NCBI GenBank assembly: GCA_044369995.1
Contig: JBILWG010000007.1
Coordinates: 1-32,437, forward strand
Source: F1-60-MAGs149 sp044369995
Lineage (GTDB): Bacteria > Actinomycetota > Thermoleophilia > Gaiellales > F1-60-MAGs149
DNA: 32,437 bases
Reading direction: 5' to 3'
Both the position numbers and the translations under genes were made by a program. The notes under the pieces were generated by a model. The model did no database searches and was not told the origin of the DNA. It saw only the letters and a list, made by a program, of their open reading frames with translations. Shown here piece after piece: positions 7,438-16,860 of the stretch (its first letter is position 1; each line of letters begins with the position of its first letter).

Positions 7438-7826
7438 TGCTCTATCTCGACACCTCCGCGTTCATCAAGCCCTTCACGCATGAACCGGAGGCGCATGCCG
7501 TGGCAGCGCTGCTTGAGGACCGCGAGGAGCAGCTGATCTCGTCGTTCCTGCTCGACGTCGAGGCCTCGCGCGTCGCGGGCCGCATTGGCGGTGCTGCACC
7601 GGCAGTCGTCGACCAGGCGCTCGGCCGGATCCGGCGGGTGCAGATCAGCTCGACGATCATCGCGAACGCCGCGCTGATCCTGCCGGGGTCGTCGCTGGGT
7701 GCGCTCGACGCGATCCATCTGGCGACGGCGCTCTCGATCCCGGATGACACGACGGTCGTCACCTACGACGTGCGATTGCGTGAGGCGTGCCAGCAGGTGG
7801 GGCTGGCGGTGCTCGCACCCGCCTGA
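7437..7826 (+). CDS. PIN-domain ribonuclease toxin, VapC-like (pair 2)
   Basis: This 129-residue PIN ribonuclease has the acidic residues in YLDTSAFIKPF, LLDVEASRV, LDAIHLATAL and VVTYDVRL. The ATG at 7437 shares one base with the antitoxin TGA. A GTG three bases earlier is an alternative start. The open frame extends upstream to 7287 without family-like sequence, so the later start is preferred. The gene is followed after 27 bases by the DUF255 gene on the same strand. Confidence 0.9.
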   Translation: MLYLDTSAFIKPFTHEPEAHAVAALLEDREEQLISSFLLDVEASRVAGRIGGAAPAVVDQALGRIRRVQISSTIIANAALILPGSSLGALDAIHLATALSIPDDTTVVTYDVRLREACQQVGLAVLAPA

Positions 7827-7853
7827 TCCGCGGCGCGCTGCGAAGATCCAGGT

Positions 7854-9923
<2,070 letters not shown>

Positions 9924-9988
9924 CTCTACGCGCTCCCCGTCACGTTGCGTCGCTCGCGCGGCACGTGCTACCGGGCATCGTCGTCGGC

Positions 9989-10300
9989 ATGCCAACCATC
10001 CAGCGCGACGCCCTCCATGCCTTCGTCGATCGTCAGCTCCTGAAGATCGAGTCCACCCCGATCCCGCCCGAGCTGACCGGCCTCGGCGCCTCGGAACGGC
10101 TCCAGCCGGACGAGATCCAGGCGCTCTGGTTCGGCGCCGGCATCGCCAGCCAGATCGGCATGGTGCTGGCCATGGAGCCGGGGACCTTCGTCGAGCCGTG
10201 GCCGGTCGTCGAGGACGATCAGCCCGAGCCCGCGGTTCCGCCGGGTGCTCCCGCTGACTCCGAGCCCGACAGCGTGGAGGACCCGCCGGCGGCGGCCTAG
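9989..10300 (+). CDS. Small hypothetical protein
   Basis: This 103-residue protein has no family I recognise. It has a mixed-charge helical N-terminus (PTIQRDALHAFVDRQLLKIE), a central segment LQPDEIQALWFGAGIASQIGM, and an acidic Pro-rich tail from about residue 70. The ATG at 9989 is the first that gives plausible protein; the upstream frame overlaps the DUF255 gene and reads as Arg-rich shadow. Its TAG stop is the outer end of the second long dispersed repeat, so the C-terminus could have been set by that element. It is convergent with argF. Confidence 0.6.
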   Translation: MPTIQRDALHAFVDRQLLKIESTPIPPELTGLGASERLQPDEIQALWFGAGIASQIGMVLAMEPGTFVEPWPVVEDDQPEPAVPPGAPADSEPDSVEDPPAAA

Positions 10301-10473
10301 GTGTTCTGCCTCTGCGCCTGTGCGATGCAGTCCGTTGTCGATCGGACGTGGATGTCCCAAAGGGGTCAGACCCCTTTGGGACATCCACACCCGATCACCC
10401 GCCTGACGCACGCCGACGCCGGAACGTCAATGCCCACCCGTGCCGTCGCACAGGCGCCTCGGCAGAACGCCTA
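10297..10473. repeat. Long dispersed element, copy 2 (about 177 bp) with terminal inverted repeats
   Basis: The element fills the gap between two convergent genes. Its ends are inverted repeats, 25 of 30 positions identical: left end 10298-10327 and right end 10473-10444 both read TAGGYGTTCTGCC, three variable bases, then GCGCCTGTGCGA. The TAG at each end is the stop codon of the gene on that side (the small hypothetical gene and argF). The left half matches the copy at 6027-6100. No open reading frame of its own is apparent. Confidence 0.8.
10348..10388. repeat. 41-bp perfect palindrome at the centre of element copy 2
   Basis: Twenty-base arms around a single central A at 10368. The core is GGGGTCAGACCCC and the outer stem is GTGGATGTCCC/GGGACATCCAC. 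Pairing extends to 10340-10396 with two mismatches. It can act on either strand as a hairpin. Confidence 0.9.
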
Positions 10474-11385
10474 CGCCAACAGGTGGCGCAGCACGGCGAT
10501 CGTCGTGTGCAGGCGGTTCTCCGCCTCGTCCCAGACGACCGACTGCGGTCCGTCGATCACGTCCGCGGCGACCTCTTCGCCGCGGTGGGCGGGCAGGCAG
10601 TGGAGGAAGATCGCGGTCGGTGCAGCCTGCGCCATCAGCGCGGTGTCGACCTGGTAGCCGGCAAAGGCCGCGAACTTCTCGTCGCGCTGCGCCTCCTCGC
10701 CCATGGAGACGAACACGTCGGTGACGACGACGTCGGCGCCGGCGACTGCTTCGACGGGATCGCGCAGCTCGGTCAGCGAGCCACCGTGCTCCGTGGCGAT
10801 CAGCGCCGTGGCGGCCGTCACCTCGGGATCGGCGTCGTAGCCCTCCGGCGCGGCGATGCGCACGTGCATGCCGGCCAGCGCCGCGGCCTGTGCGAGCGAG
10901 TGGAAGACGTTGTTGCCGTCGCCGACCCACGCGATGGTCTTGCCCTGGAGCTCGCCGAGGTGCTCCTCGATGGTCATCAGGTCGGCGAGCGCCTGCAGCG
11001 GGTGATGCGCATCGGTGAGCGCGTTGACGACCGGGACCGTGCCGTGGGTGGCGAGCGCCTCGACGTCGGCTTGCGCGAACGTGCGGATCACGATCGCGTC
11101 GCACATGCGGGAGACCACGCGCGCGGTGTCCTCGATCGTCTCGCTGCGACCGAGCTGCAGCTCGTCGCCACGGGTGAAGATCGGATGGCCGCCCAGGCGC
11201 GTCACGGCGGTCTCCACGGAGAGGCGGGTGCGCGTCGACGGCTTGGTGAAGTGCAGCAGCACCGTGCGTCCGGTCAGCAGGCCGTGGACCGACGCAGGGT
11301 CGGCCTTGCAGGCCCGCGCGTCGGCGATCAGCGCGTGCAGCGTGGCGGCATCGAGGTCGCCGATCGTGAGCAGGTGGCGCGTCAT
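10471..11385 (-). CDS. argF: Ornithine carbamoyltransferase
   Basis: This 304-residue enzyme makes citrulline from ornithine and carbamoyl phosphate in arginine synthesis. The carbamoyl-phosphate loop STRTR (in FTKPSTRTRLS, about residues 50-55), HPLQALAD and HCLPAHRG are all present. Length is normal. The frame is open upstream into the neighbouring hydrolase, but the family begins at the ATG at 11385. There is no clear Shine-Dalgarno; TATCCT ends ten bases before the ATG and could be a -10 box. No other arg gene is in the window. It lies 29 bases after the secreted hydrolase on the same strand, and its TAG stop is the end of a dispersed repeat element. Confidence 0.95.
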   Translation of the reverse strand: MTRHLLTIGDLDAATLHALIADARACKADPASVHGLLTGRTVLLHFTKPSTRTRLSVETAVTRLGGHPIFTRGDELQLGRSETIEDTARVVSRMCDAIVIRTFAQADVEALATHGTVPVVNALTDAHHPLQALADLMTIEEHLGELQGKTIAWVGDGNNVFHSLAQAAALAGMHVRIAAPEGYDADPEVTAATALIATEHGGSLTELRDPVEAVAGADVVVTDVFVSMGEEAQRDEKFAAFAGYQVDTALMAQAAPTAIFLHCLPAHRGEEVAADVIDGPQSVVWDEAENRLHTTIAVLRHLLA

Positions 11386-11414
11386 GGGAGGCGGCAGGAT
11401 AACCGCGCGCCCCG

Positions 11415-12464
11415 CTACTTGGGGTAGTACGAGGGGATGTCGCTCAGATCGGTGGTGGCGTCGACCTCGATGCGCCAGCCGTTCGGGTGCTTCGTGTCGG
11501 CGCGGATGCCGTCCTCGGCGAGCCCCGCATCGGCCAGCCACTCGTTGTTGCGCGTGGCGGGCGGCCAGGCGCCGCCGTGGCCCCAGTTGCCGACGCGGAT
11601 GAGGAAGGGGCGCGACGGGTTGGCGGCGTGAATCGCGCGCGCCAGCGTCGGCATCTGCTCCTGCGGACTGATCTCGTCGTTGACCGACCAGTAGAGGATC
11701 AGCCGCTGGTTCGAGTTCGCGAGGTTCGCCGCGTACGTCAGCGGGCTGCGGTCGGCGAAGCAGGCAGGCGCGAGGTACGGCGTGCCCTGGCACTCCTGGT
11801 AGAGGGCGCGCTGGCGGATGGTGGGCAACTTCCAGAAGCGCTTGCCCATGTCGATCGGCGCGTCCATCGCGACGATCGTCTGGGCCAGCGTGGGGTACTT
11901 CACGCCGAACAGCAGCGCGTACTGGCCGCCCATCGAGCCGCCGGCCGCGATGCGGCGGCTGGGATCGATGCGCAGACCGGGCAGGCGGGCGCGCAGGAAC
12001 TGGGTGAGCTTCGCGTTGTCGGCGAGGTTCTCGGGCGAGCCGTACGAGTAGCCGCGTGCGTAGCGTCCGGTGCCGTCGAGGCACGCCACGACGAAGCCGT
12101 AGACACCGGGTGCGTTGCCGAAGGTCTGGTTGCACACGGCGCGTCCGCCAGCGCCATGGAAGACCTGCACCAGCGGCAGGCGCTGTCGCTGCGGGTAGCG
12201 CGGGTACGACGCGACGAGACGCAGCGTGCGGCCATTCCAAGCCGTGTACCAGGTGGTCGCGGTGATCGTGTCCTTCCCCGCCAGCTTGAAGGTCGTGCGC
12301 TTCGGCGAGTCGGGGATCTGCGAGTTGTCTTCGAACGGCCCGGCGTAGACGTAGTCGGGGATCGACGCATCCAGCCCATCGCCGTCATCCTCGTCCAGCG
12401 CCTGCGCAGGCGCGACCAGCGCGAGCGGGAGCAGCAGGGCGGTGAGGGCGATGAGTCGGCGCAT
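11415..12464 (-). CDS. Secreted alpha/beta hydrolase, esterase/depolymerase-like
   Basis: A 349-residue protein with a Sec signal peptide (MRRLIALTALLLPLALVAPA, probable cleavage after AQA) followed by an acidic linker. The hydrolase part shows an oxyanion-type segment VQVFHGAGG, nucleophile serine in GGSMGGQYALL, a likely Asp in YWSVNDE and a His in GNWGHGGAW, the order of a catalytic triad. It resembles the polyhydroxybutyrate-depolymerase/feruloyl-esterase clan; the substrate is unknown. The ATG at 12464 is preferred over 12491 because a TAGGAT box (12495-12490) overlaps the earlier ATG, which would then be untranscribed. Several Cys may form disulphides outside the cell. Confidence 0.82.
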   Translation of the reverse strand: MRRLIALTALLLPLALVAPAQALDEDDGDGLDASIPDYVYAGPFEDNSQIPDSPKRTTFKLAGKDTITATTWYTAWNGRTLRLVASYPRYPQRQRLPLVQVFHGAGGRAVCNQTFGNAPGVYGFVVACLDGTGRYARGYSYGSPENLADNAKLTQFLRARLPGLRIDPSRRIAAGGSMGGQYALLFGVKYPTLAQTIVAMDAPIDMGKRFWKLPTIRQRALYQECQGTPYLAPACFADRSPLTYAANLANSNQRLILYWSVNDEISPQEQMPTLARAIHAANPSRPFLIRVGNWGHGGAWPPATRNNEWLADAGLAEDGIRADTKHPNGWRIEVDATTDLSDIPSYYPK

Positions 12465-12489
12465 GGCGGAACGCGGGGGCGGTTGCCCC

Positions 12490-12495
12490 ATCCTA
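12490..12495 (-). promoter_or_regulatory. Candidate -10 box of the secreted hydrolase
   Basis: TAGGAT on the minus strand overlaps an upstream in-frame ATG (12491) and lies 25 bases before the ATG at 12464, favouring the later start. Confidence 0.3.
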
Positions 12496-12545
12496 GGTGC
12501 GGTTTCGCGGCGGTGACCGGGTTCCCCTGCCCCGCGGGTGCCGCG

Positions 12546-14750
12546 TTACCGACTGGCGCGGAAGCGCCGGAGGCGCAGCGAGTTGCCGAGGACGAAGAGG
12601 CTCGAGCAGGCCATCGCGAGACCCGACAGGATCGGGTTGAGGTAGCCGAGTGCCGCGAGGGGCAGCAGCACCACGTTGTAGGCGAATGCCCAGAAGAGGT
12701 TGCCGCGGATCGTGCGCATCGTCTGGCGGGCGAGGCGCACGGCGTCGGCCGCGCCCAGCAGATCGGGGCGCACGAGGGTGACGTCGGCGGCGGCGATCGC
12801 CGCGTCGGCGCCGGAGCCCATCGCGATGCCCAGATCGGCACGCGCCAGGGCGGGGGCGTCGTTGAGGCCGTCGCCGACGACGGCCACGGCGAGACCCTCC
12901 CCCTGCAGGCGGGCGACCTCGTCGGCCTTGTCTTGGGGCAGGACGTCGCTGATCACGCGGGTGATGCCCACCTGCGCCGCGACGACGTTGGCCGCTGCCG
13001 CGCTATCGCCGGTCAGGAGGATCGGCTCCAGGCCGAGGGCACGGAGGTCCTTGACGGCCTGCGCGCTCGTCGGGCGCAGCTGATCGCTGGTCGCGAGGAT
13101 CGCGCGGATCCGGCCATCCCACGCGACCGCGGCGAGGGCGCGACCCTGCTGCGCCTCGGCGGCGGCGGCGGCGATCAGCTCGGGCGGGAGCAGCAGACCC
13201 TCCGCACTGAGGCGGTCCGGGCGGCCCACGATGACGCGCACGCCCTCGACGACGGCTTCGGCGCCGACGCCGGGCCGCGCAGCGAAGTCGTGCGCGAGCG
13301 GGGGAGCGTCGACAGCTTCGGCGATGGCGCGCCCGACGGGATGCTCGGAGCCGACCTCGACGGCAGCTGCCAGCGCCAGCACGCGTTCGGGATCTTCGCC
13401 GGGCAGCACGTGCACGGCGGCGAGCGCCATGCGGCCCTCGGTGACGGTACCGGTCTTGTCGAGCACGATCGCGGATACCTTCTCGGCGCGCTCCAGCGAC
13501 GGCGCGCCGCGCAGCAGGATGCCGAGCTGCGCGCCGCGTCCCGTGGCGACGAGCAGGGCGGCGGGCACGGCGAGGCCGAGGGCGCAGGGGCAGGCGACGA
13601 CGAGCAGGGCGACGGCGGGTGCGAGCGCCACGGCGATCGACGCCCCCGTCAGCAGCCAGCCGACGAACGTGACGACGGCGAGCACGAGCACGATCGGGAC
13701 GAACACGCCGGCGATGCGATCGGCCAGGCGCTGCGCACCGGCCTTCTCCGTCTGCGCCTGCTCGACGAGGCGCGTGATGCGCGCGGCCGTCGAGTCTGCG
13801 CCGATGCGCTCGGTGCGCACGGTGAGGGCGCCGGTCGTGTTGAGCGCTCCACCCGCGACCTCGTCGCCGGGGTCGACGTCGACGGGGACGCTCTCGCCGG
13901 TCAGCAGGGAGCGGTCGATCGATGACGTGCCGCGGAGCACCACGCCGTCGACGGGTACGCGCTCGCCGGGGCGCACGAGGATCTCGTCGCCGACCACCAG
14001 GGAGGCGACGGGCACCACGATCTGATCGTCCTCGCGGACGAGGGTGGCGTTGGGCGAGCTCAGCTCGGCGAGGGCGCGGACGGCATCGCCGGCCCGGCGC
14101 CGAGCGCGCAGCTCGAGCACGCGGCCGGCCAGCAGCAGTGCCGTCACGACCGCGGCGACCTCGAAGGTGAGCGCGCCCGTCGAGCCGCGCGCGGTCAACG
14201 ACAGGTGCATCGGCATCGAGGCGGCGTCGGTGAAGAGCAGTGCCGCGACGCTGGAGACGTAGGCCGTCAGGACGCCGAGCGAGATCAGCGTGTCCATCGA
14301 GGCGCTGCGGTGCTTCAGGGCCAGGTAGGCAGAGCGGTGGAACGGCCACGCCGACCAGAGGGCAACCGGCGTGGTGAGGATGCCCGCGACCCAGCCCCAG
14401 CCGTGGAACTGGAGCGCGGGGATCATCGAGATTGCGAGCACGGGGATCGACAGGGCGACGGCGACGAGCATGCGGTTGACCAGCGGATCGCGTCCGTGGG
14501 TGCGCGGCGCCGCGTCGGCCAGGGACATGGCCGTGTAGCCGGCCTCGGCGATGGCGCGGACGAGCTGCGGTACGGTGGCGATGGCGGGGTCGAAGTCGAC
14601 GGCGGCGCGTTCGGTGGCGAGGTTGACCGACGCCGCATCCACGCCGGGGACGCCGGCGAGCGCATGCTCCGCACGGCCGACGCACGACGCGCAGTGCAGG
14701 CCCTCGAGGGCCAGATCGACGTGCTCGGTGGGGGTGAGGGCGGGGGACAT
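12546..14750 (-). CDS. copA: Copper-exporting P1B-type ATPase
   Basis: This 734-residue heavy-metal ATPase pumps Cu(I) out of the cytoplasm. It has one N-terminal HMA domain with CASC (Cys 20 and 23), the actuator motif TGES (about 284-287), the membrane CPC (387-389), the phosphorylated Asp 431 in DKTGT, SEHPVG, and GDGLNDAP. The last two helices carry the Cu(I)-type residues YN (AFAYNVVLLP) and MxxSS (AMACSSLF), placing it in the P1B-1 class. The ATG at 14750 follows a TATACT box by nine bases; an in-frame ATG at 14768 would fall inside the operator. It is divergent from csoR, with a shared operator between them. Confidence 0.96.
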   Translation of the reverse strand: MSPALTPTEHVDLALEGLHCASCVGRAEHALAGVPGVDAASVNLATERAAVDFDPAIATVPQLVRAIAEAGYTAMSLADAAPRTHGRDPLVNRMLVAVALSIPVLAISMIPALQFHGWGWVAGILTTPVALWSAWPFHRSAYLALKHRSASMDTLISLGVLTAYVSSVAALLFTDAASMPMHLSLTARGSTGALTFEVAAVVTALLLAGRVLELRARRRAGDAVRALAELSSPNATLVREDDQIVVPVASLVVGDEILVRPGERVPVDGVVLRGTSSIDRSLLTGESVPVDVDPGDEVAGGALNTTGALTVRTERIGADSTAARITRLVEQAQTEKAGAQRLADRIAGVFVPIVLVLAVVTFVGWLLTGASIAVALAPAVALLVVACPCALGLAVPAALLVATGRGAQLGILLRGAPSLERAEKVSAIVLDKTGTVTEGRMALAAVHVLPGEDPERVLALAAAVEVGSEHPVGRAIAEAVDAPPLAHDFAARPGVGAEAVVEGVRVIVGRPDRLSAEGLLLPPELIAAAAAEAQQGRALAAVAWDGRIRAILATSDQLRPTSAQAVKDLRALGLEPILLTGDSAAAANVVAAQVGITRVISDVLPQDKADEVARLQGEGLAVAVVGDGLNDAPALARADLGIAMGSGADAAIAAADVTLVRPDLLGAADAVRLARQTMRTIRGNLFWAFAYNVVLLPLAALGYLNPILSGLAMACSSLFVLGNSLRLRRFRASR

Positions 14751-14759
14751 CGCTCTCGC

Positions 14760-14765
14760 AGTATA
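14760..14765 (-). promoter_or_regulatory. -10 box of copA
   Basis: TATACT on the minus strand ends nine bases before the copA ATG and lies beside the CsoR-type palindrome, so a bound repressor would block it. Confidence 0.5.
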
Positions 14766-14767
14766 CA

Positions 14768-14782
14768 TACCCCCGGGGGGTA
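14768..14782. promoter_or_regulatory. CsoR-type operator
   Basis: TACCCCC, one G, GGGGGTA: a perfect 7-base dyad with a single central base. G/C-tract palindromes flanked by TA are the known form of CsoR/RcnR-family sites. It lies between the copA and csoR promoters and would repress both until Cu(I) binds CsoR. Confidence 0.75.
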
Positions 14783-14785
14783 CTG

Positions 14786-14791
14786 TAGGAT
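14786..14791 (+). promoter_or_regulatory. -10 box of csoR
   Basis: TAGGAT ends seven bases before the ATG at 14799, the leaderless spacing, and this supports 14799 over the ATG at 14790 as start. Confidence 0.45.
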
Positions 14792-14798
14792 GCGCGGC

Positions 14799-15098
14799 AT
14801 GGATCACCCCGAAGCCACCGGCGGCTACGCCGCGACCAAGGACGAACTGCTCAAGCGCCTCGCGCGCGCCGAAGGCCAGGTGCGCGGCGTCGCGCGCATG
14901 GTCGAGGAGGATCGGTACTGCATGGATGTCCTCACCCAGATCTCCGCGGCCCGCGCCGCGCTCGATCGCGTGGCGCTCGGCGTGCTCGACGAGCACGTGC
15001 GCCACTGCGTGGTGGGCGGCCACGGGCCGGGCTCGGAGGAGGAGCGCATCGACGAGCTGATGGCCGCCGTCGGGCGCCTCGCGGGGCGACGCGCGTGA
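14799..15098 (+). CDS. csoR: Copper-sensing repressor, CsoR family
   Basis: A 99-residue all-helical repressor of the CsoR/RcnR family. The Cu(I) ligand set is complete: Cys 41, His 66 and Cys 70 (YCMDVL, then DEHVRHC), the Cys-His-Cys arrangement of copper sensors rather than formaldehyde or nickel sensors. The helical N-terminal segment (LLKRLARAEGQVRGVARMVE) contains the DNA-contacting basic residues. It is divergent from copA, and a matching operator lies in between. Its stop overlaps the GTG of the downstream lipoate-ligase-like gene by four bases, so that gene is probably cotranscribed and copper-responsive, which is unusual. Confidence 0.93.
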   Translation: MDHPEATGGYAATKDELLKRLARAEGQVRGVARMVEEDRYCMDVLTQISAARAALDRVALGVLDEHVRHCVVGGHGPGSEEERIDELMAAVGRLAGRRA

Positions 15099-15781
15099 GC
15101 GACACGCCAGCCAGACGCACCGGCGTCGACTACGTCGAGGTGGGCGCTGCCCTGCTGGCGGCCGCGGCGGAGGGGGAAGCCGGGCTCGTGGCCACGATCG
15201 TCGCACCCGCCGCGCTCGTGCTGGGTTCGGCGCAGCCGGAGAGCGATGCGGCGACCACCATCGACGTCGTCCGGCGTGGCACCGGTGGCGGCGCCGTGCT
15301 GTGCGATGCCGGCACGCTGCTGATCGATCTCGCCGTCCCGGCTGGCCATGCCCTCGCCCCGGAGGACGTCACCGATGCCTACCGTCCCCTCGGTGAGGCG
15401 CTGCAGGTGACGCTCAGCGGCCTCGGCGTGGACTGCCGGACGGTGACCGTCGAGGAGGCGCGCGCCATGGACGATGCCCGGAAGGCGGCGGCCCGCCAGG
15501 CCTGCTGGGCGGGTCTCTCGCCGTACGAGCTCGTCCTCGCCGATGGCCGCAAGCTGGTCGGCCTGGCGCAGCGGCGCCGCCGGGGCGCCGTCCTGCACCA
15601 GATCGCGATTCCCGTTGCGACGCCGCCGGCAGCCGTCGCCGACCATCTCGTCGCCGGTGTCGCTCTCGAGCCCTTCCTCCGCTCGACGGCGATGCTCAGC
15701 GGCGCCGTCGGCTGCGGCTCGGCCACCCCGAGTGGCGTCTGGGATGCACTCCGCGCGCCCTTCACCGCCCTCATCGGCTGA
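15095..15781 (+). CDS. Lipoate-protein ligase A-like (BPL/LplA/LipB family)
   Basis: This 228-residue cytoplasmic protein has the lipoate/biotin transferase fold motifs RRGTGGGAVLCDAGTLLIDL (about 60-80) and GRKLVGLAQRRRRGAVLHQ (about 150-168). The lysine in GRKLVG is the one that contacts the acyl-adenylate. It lacks the extra C-terminal accessory domain of long LplA, so it may be a LipM/LipL-type octanoyl or lipoyl transferase, or a ligase. The GTG start lies within the end of csoR, with a four-base overlap. Its substrate and link to copper are unknown. It is followed by a pair of palindromic repeats and a convergent gene. Confidence 0.8.
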   Translation: MSDTPARRTGVDYVEVGAALLAAAAEGEAGLVATIVAPAALVLGSAQPESDAATTIDVVRRGTGGGAVLCDAGTLLIDLAVPAGHALAPEDVTDAYRPLGEALQVTLSGLGVDCRTVTVEEARAMDDARKAAARQACWAGLSPYELVLADGRKLVGLAQRRRRGAVLHQIAIPVATPPAAVADHLVAGVALEPFLRSTAMLSGAVGCGSATPSGVWDALRAPFTALIG

Positions 15782-15811
15782 GCCGCGGCACCGCCCCGTT
15801 CCGTACCCCGC

Positions 15812-15894
15812 CTTTGCAGAGGGGCCAGGCCCCTTTGCAAAGCAGCTCACCCGTCTGCGTCGTCTTTGCAGAGGGGCCAGGCCCCTTTGCAAAG
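15812..15894. repeat. Tandem direct pair of palindromic units
   Basis: Two identical 31-base units (15812-15842 and 15864-15894) separated by 21 bases. Each is a hairpin CTTTGCAGAGGGGCC, A, GGCCCCTTTGCAAAG with one G-T mismatch (a wobble pair in the + strand RNA). They fill the gap between two convergent genes. This is the only locus where the paired units are direct rather than inverted. Confidence 0.9.
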
Positions 15895-15901
15895 GTGGGG
15901 C

Positions 15902-16309
15902 TCAGCGGCGGAAGGATTCCTTCGCGTCGGCGGCCTTCTGCCGCAGACGGGCGCGCGCAGCGTCGGTGGCCGGATCGGAGCCAGGCATGCCCTCGATGAT
16001 CAGGTCGGCCTCGACCGGTGTGGCCGGCAGGGTGACGGGCTCCGCGGGCCGGGCGTCGAGTCCGCTGACCTTCTCGCGCAGCTCCTCGCGCAGCGCGGCG
16101 TTGGCGGCCTCGTCGACGGGCGCCTCGGGATCGCCGAAGGTGGCGTCGTCGGGAATGGCGTAATCACTCTCGAAGCCATCTGCAAACGCATCGTCCGCCT
16201 GCTCGCCGCCGCGGAGACGTCGCAGCGCACGCGGCGCAGCGGCCACGCCGGCCGCCACGAGCAGTGCCGCGCCCGTGGCGATTCCGCCGATCAGCTTCGC
16301 GTTTCGCAT
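15902..16309 (-). CDS. Small membrane-anchored hypothetical protein
   Basis: A 135-residue protein with one N-terminal hydrophobic helix (KLIGGIATGAALLVAAGVAA, about 5-24), an Arg-rich junction (RALRRLRGG) and then an acidic, Ala/Glu-rich cytoplasmic or external tail ending in a basic helix. Topology by the positive-inside rule puts the tail in the cytoplasm. No family recognised. The ATG at 16309 was chosen because the hydrophobic segment starts there and TACGCT lies six bases upstream. It is divergent from rpsF. Confidence 0.75.
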   Translation of the reverse strand: MRNAKLIGGIATGAALLVAAGVAAAPRALRRLRGGEQADDAFADGFESDYAIPDDATFGDPEAPVDEAANAALREELREKVSGLDARPAEPVTLPATPVEADLIIEGMPGSDPATDAARARLRQKAADAKESFRR

Positions 16310-16315
16310 GGGCGC

Positions 16316-16321
16316 AGCGTA
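16316..16321 (-). promoter_or_regulatory. -10 box of the membrane-anchored protein gene
   Basis: TACGCT on the minus strand ends six bases before the ATG at 16309. Confidence 0.35.
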
Positions 16322-16360
16322 GCGCTCCGCGCATGGTCCGTCGCCCCGCTTCCAGACCGG

Positions 16361-16437
16361 TGCTATCTTCTCCCGCGCGGCTTTCCGCCGTGCGTCGCCG
16401 TGGCGATGCGTGACCCACACGAAGGACCTGTCTGCAA
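16361..16437 (+). promoter_or_regulatory. rpsF promoter and leader
   Basis: An extended -10, TGC followed by TATCTT (16364-16369), precedes a leader of about 60 bases. The leader holds a small hairpin GCGG-CTTT-CCGC (16377-16388) next to CCG, and a Shine-Dalgarno AAGGA (16422-16426) 11 bases before the GTG. In other bacteria rpsF leaders bind the S6-S18 complex through a CCG motif; whether this leader does is not shown. Confidence 0.4.
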
Positions 16438-16758
16438 GTGACCGCCTACGAATTCATGCTGATCCTCGATCCCGAAGTGGATGAGGCGCGCCAGGAAGAG
16501 GTTGTCCACCGCGTGCGCGACATCATCCTCGGCGGTGGCGGCACGTGGGACGCCATCGATCCCTGGGGTCGTCGCAAGCTCACGTTCCCGATCAAGAAGC
16601 GCGAAGAGGGCGATTACTGGGTGATTCGCTTCACCGCTGATCCCGCCTCGCTCGCCGAGGCCGAGCGTGTCCTCTCGATCACCGACGAGGTTCTGCGTCA
16701 CAAGGCCGTTCATCAGGCGCGTCCCGCGCGGAAGGCGGAGGCTGCGGCCGGATCCTGA
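16438..16758 (+). CDS. rpsF: 30S ribosomal protein S6
   Basis: A 106-residue S6 protein, a ferredoxin-like fold that binds 16S rRNA with S18 in the platform of the small subunit. The family blocks are YEFMLILDPEVDE at the start, WGRRKLTFPIKKREEGDYWVIRF in the middle and ITDEVLRHKAV near the end, with a short Ala-rich tail. It starts with GTG at 16438, preceded by AAGGA. It is the first gene of the conserved rpsF-ssb-rplI-dnaB block. Confidence 0.97.
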   Translation: MTAYEFMLILDPEVDEARQEEVVHRVRDIILGGGGTWDAIDPWGRRKLTFPIKKREEGDYWVIRFTADPASLAEAERVLSITDEVLRHKAVHQARPARKAEAAAGS

Positions 16759-16789
16759 GTCTGAACTGGCTGTTTCGTGCGCGAGTCCG

Positions 16790-16795
16790 TAGGCT
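16790..16795 (+). promoter_or_regulatory. Possible internal promoter for ssb
   Basis: TAGGCT in the 102-base gap between rpsF and ssb matches the -10 form used elsewhere here. It would give a leader of about 60 bases containing AAAGG (16846-16850) ten bases before the ssb ATG. Confidence 0.25.
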
Positions 16796-16860
16796 CCGCG
16801 TAACGCGACACCGGTGATGATCGACTCCCGGATACCCGCCCGCAGAAAGGTCACCCCACC

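Noticed and set aside
10297..10473. Integron attC site
   Set aside because: No GTTRRRY/RYYYAAC end boxes and no integrase; neighbouring genes are not a cassette series.
12465..12491. Nine-residue longer start of the secreted hydrolase at 12491
   Set aside because: The signal peptide starts at the later Met, and a TAGGAT box overlaps the earlier ATG.
11487..13925. A plus-strand open frame of about 810 codons antisense to the hydrolase and copA
   Set aside because: It is the shadow of copA and the secreted hydrolase, has no family features and crosses the intergenic region between them.
15812..15894. Tandem repeats here as a CRISPR array
   Set aside because: Only two units with a single 21-base spacer, strong internal palindromes, the same core in single or inverted form elsewhere, and no cas gene.
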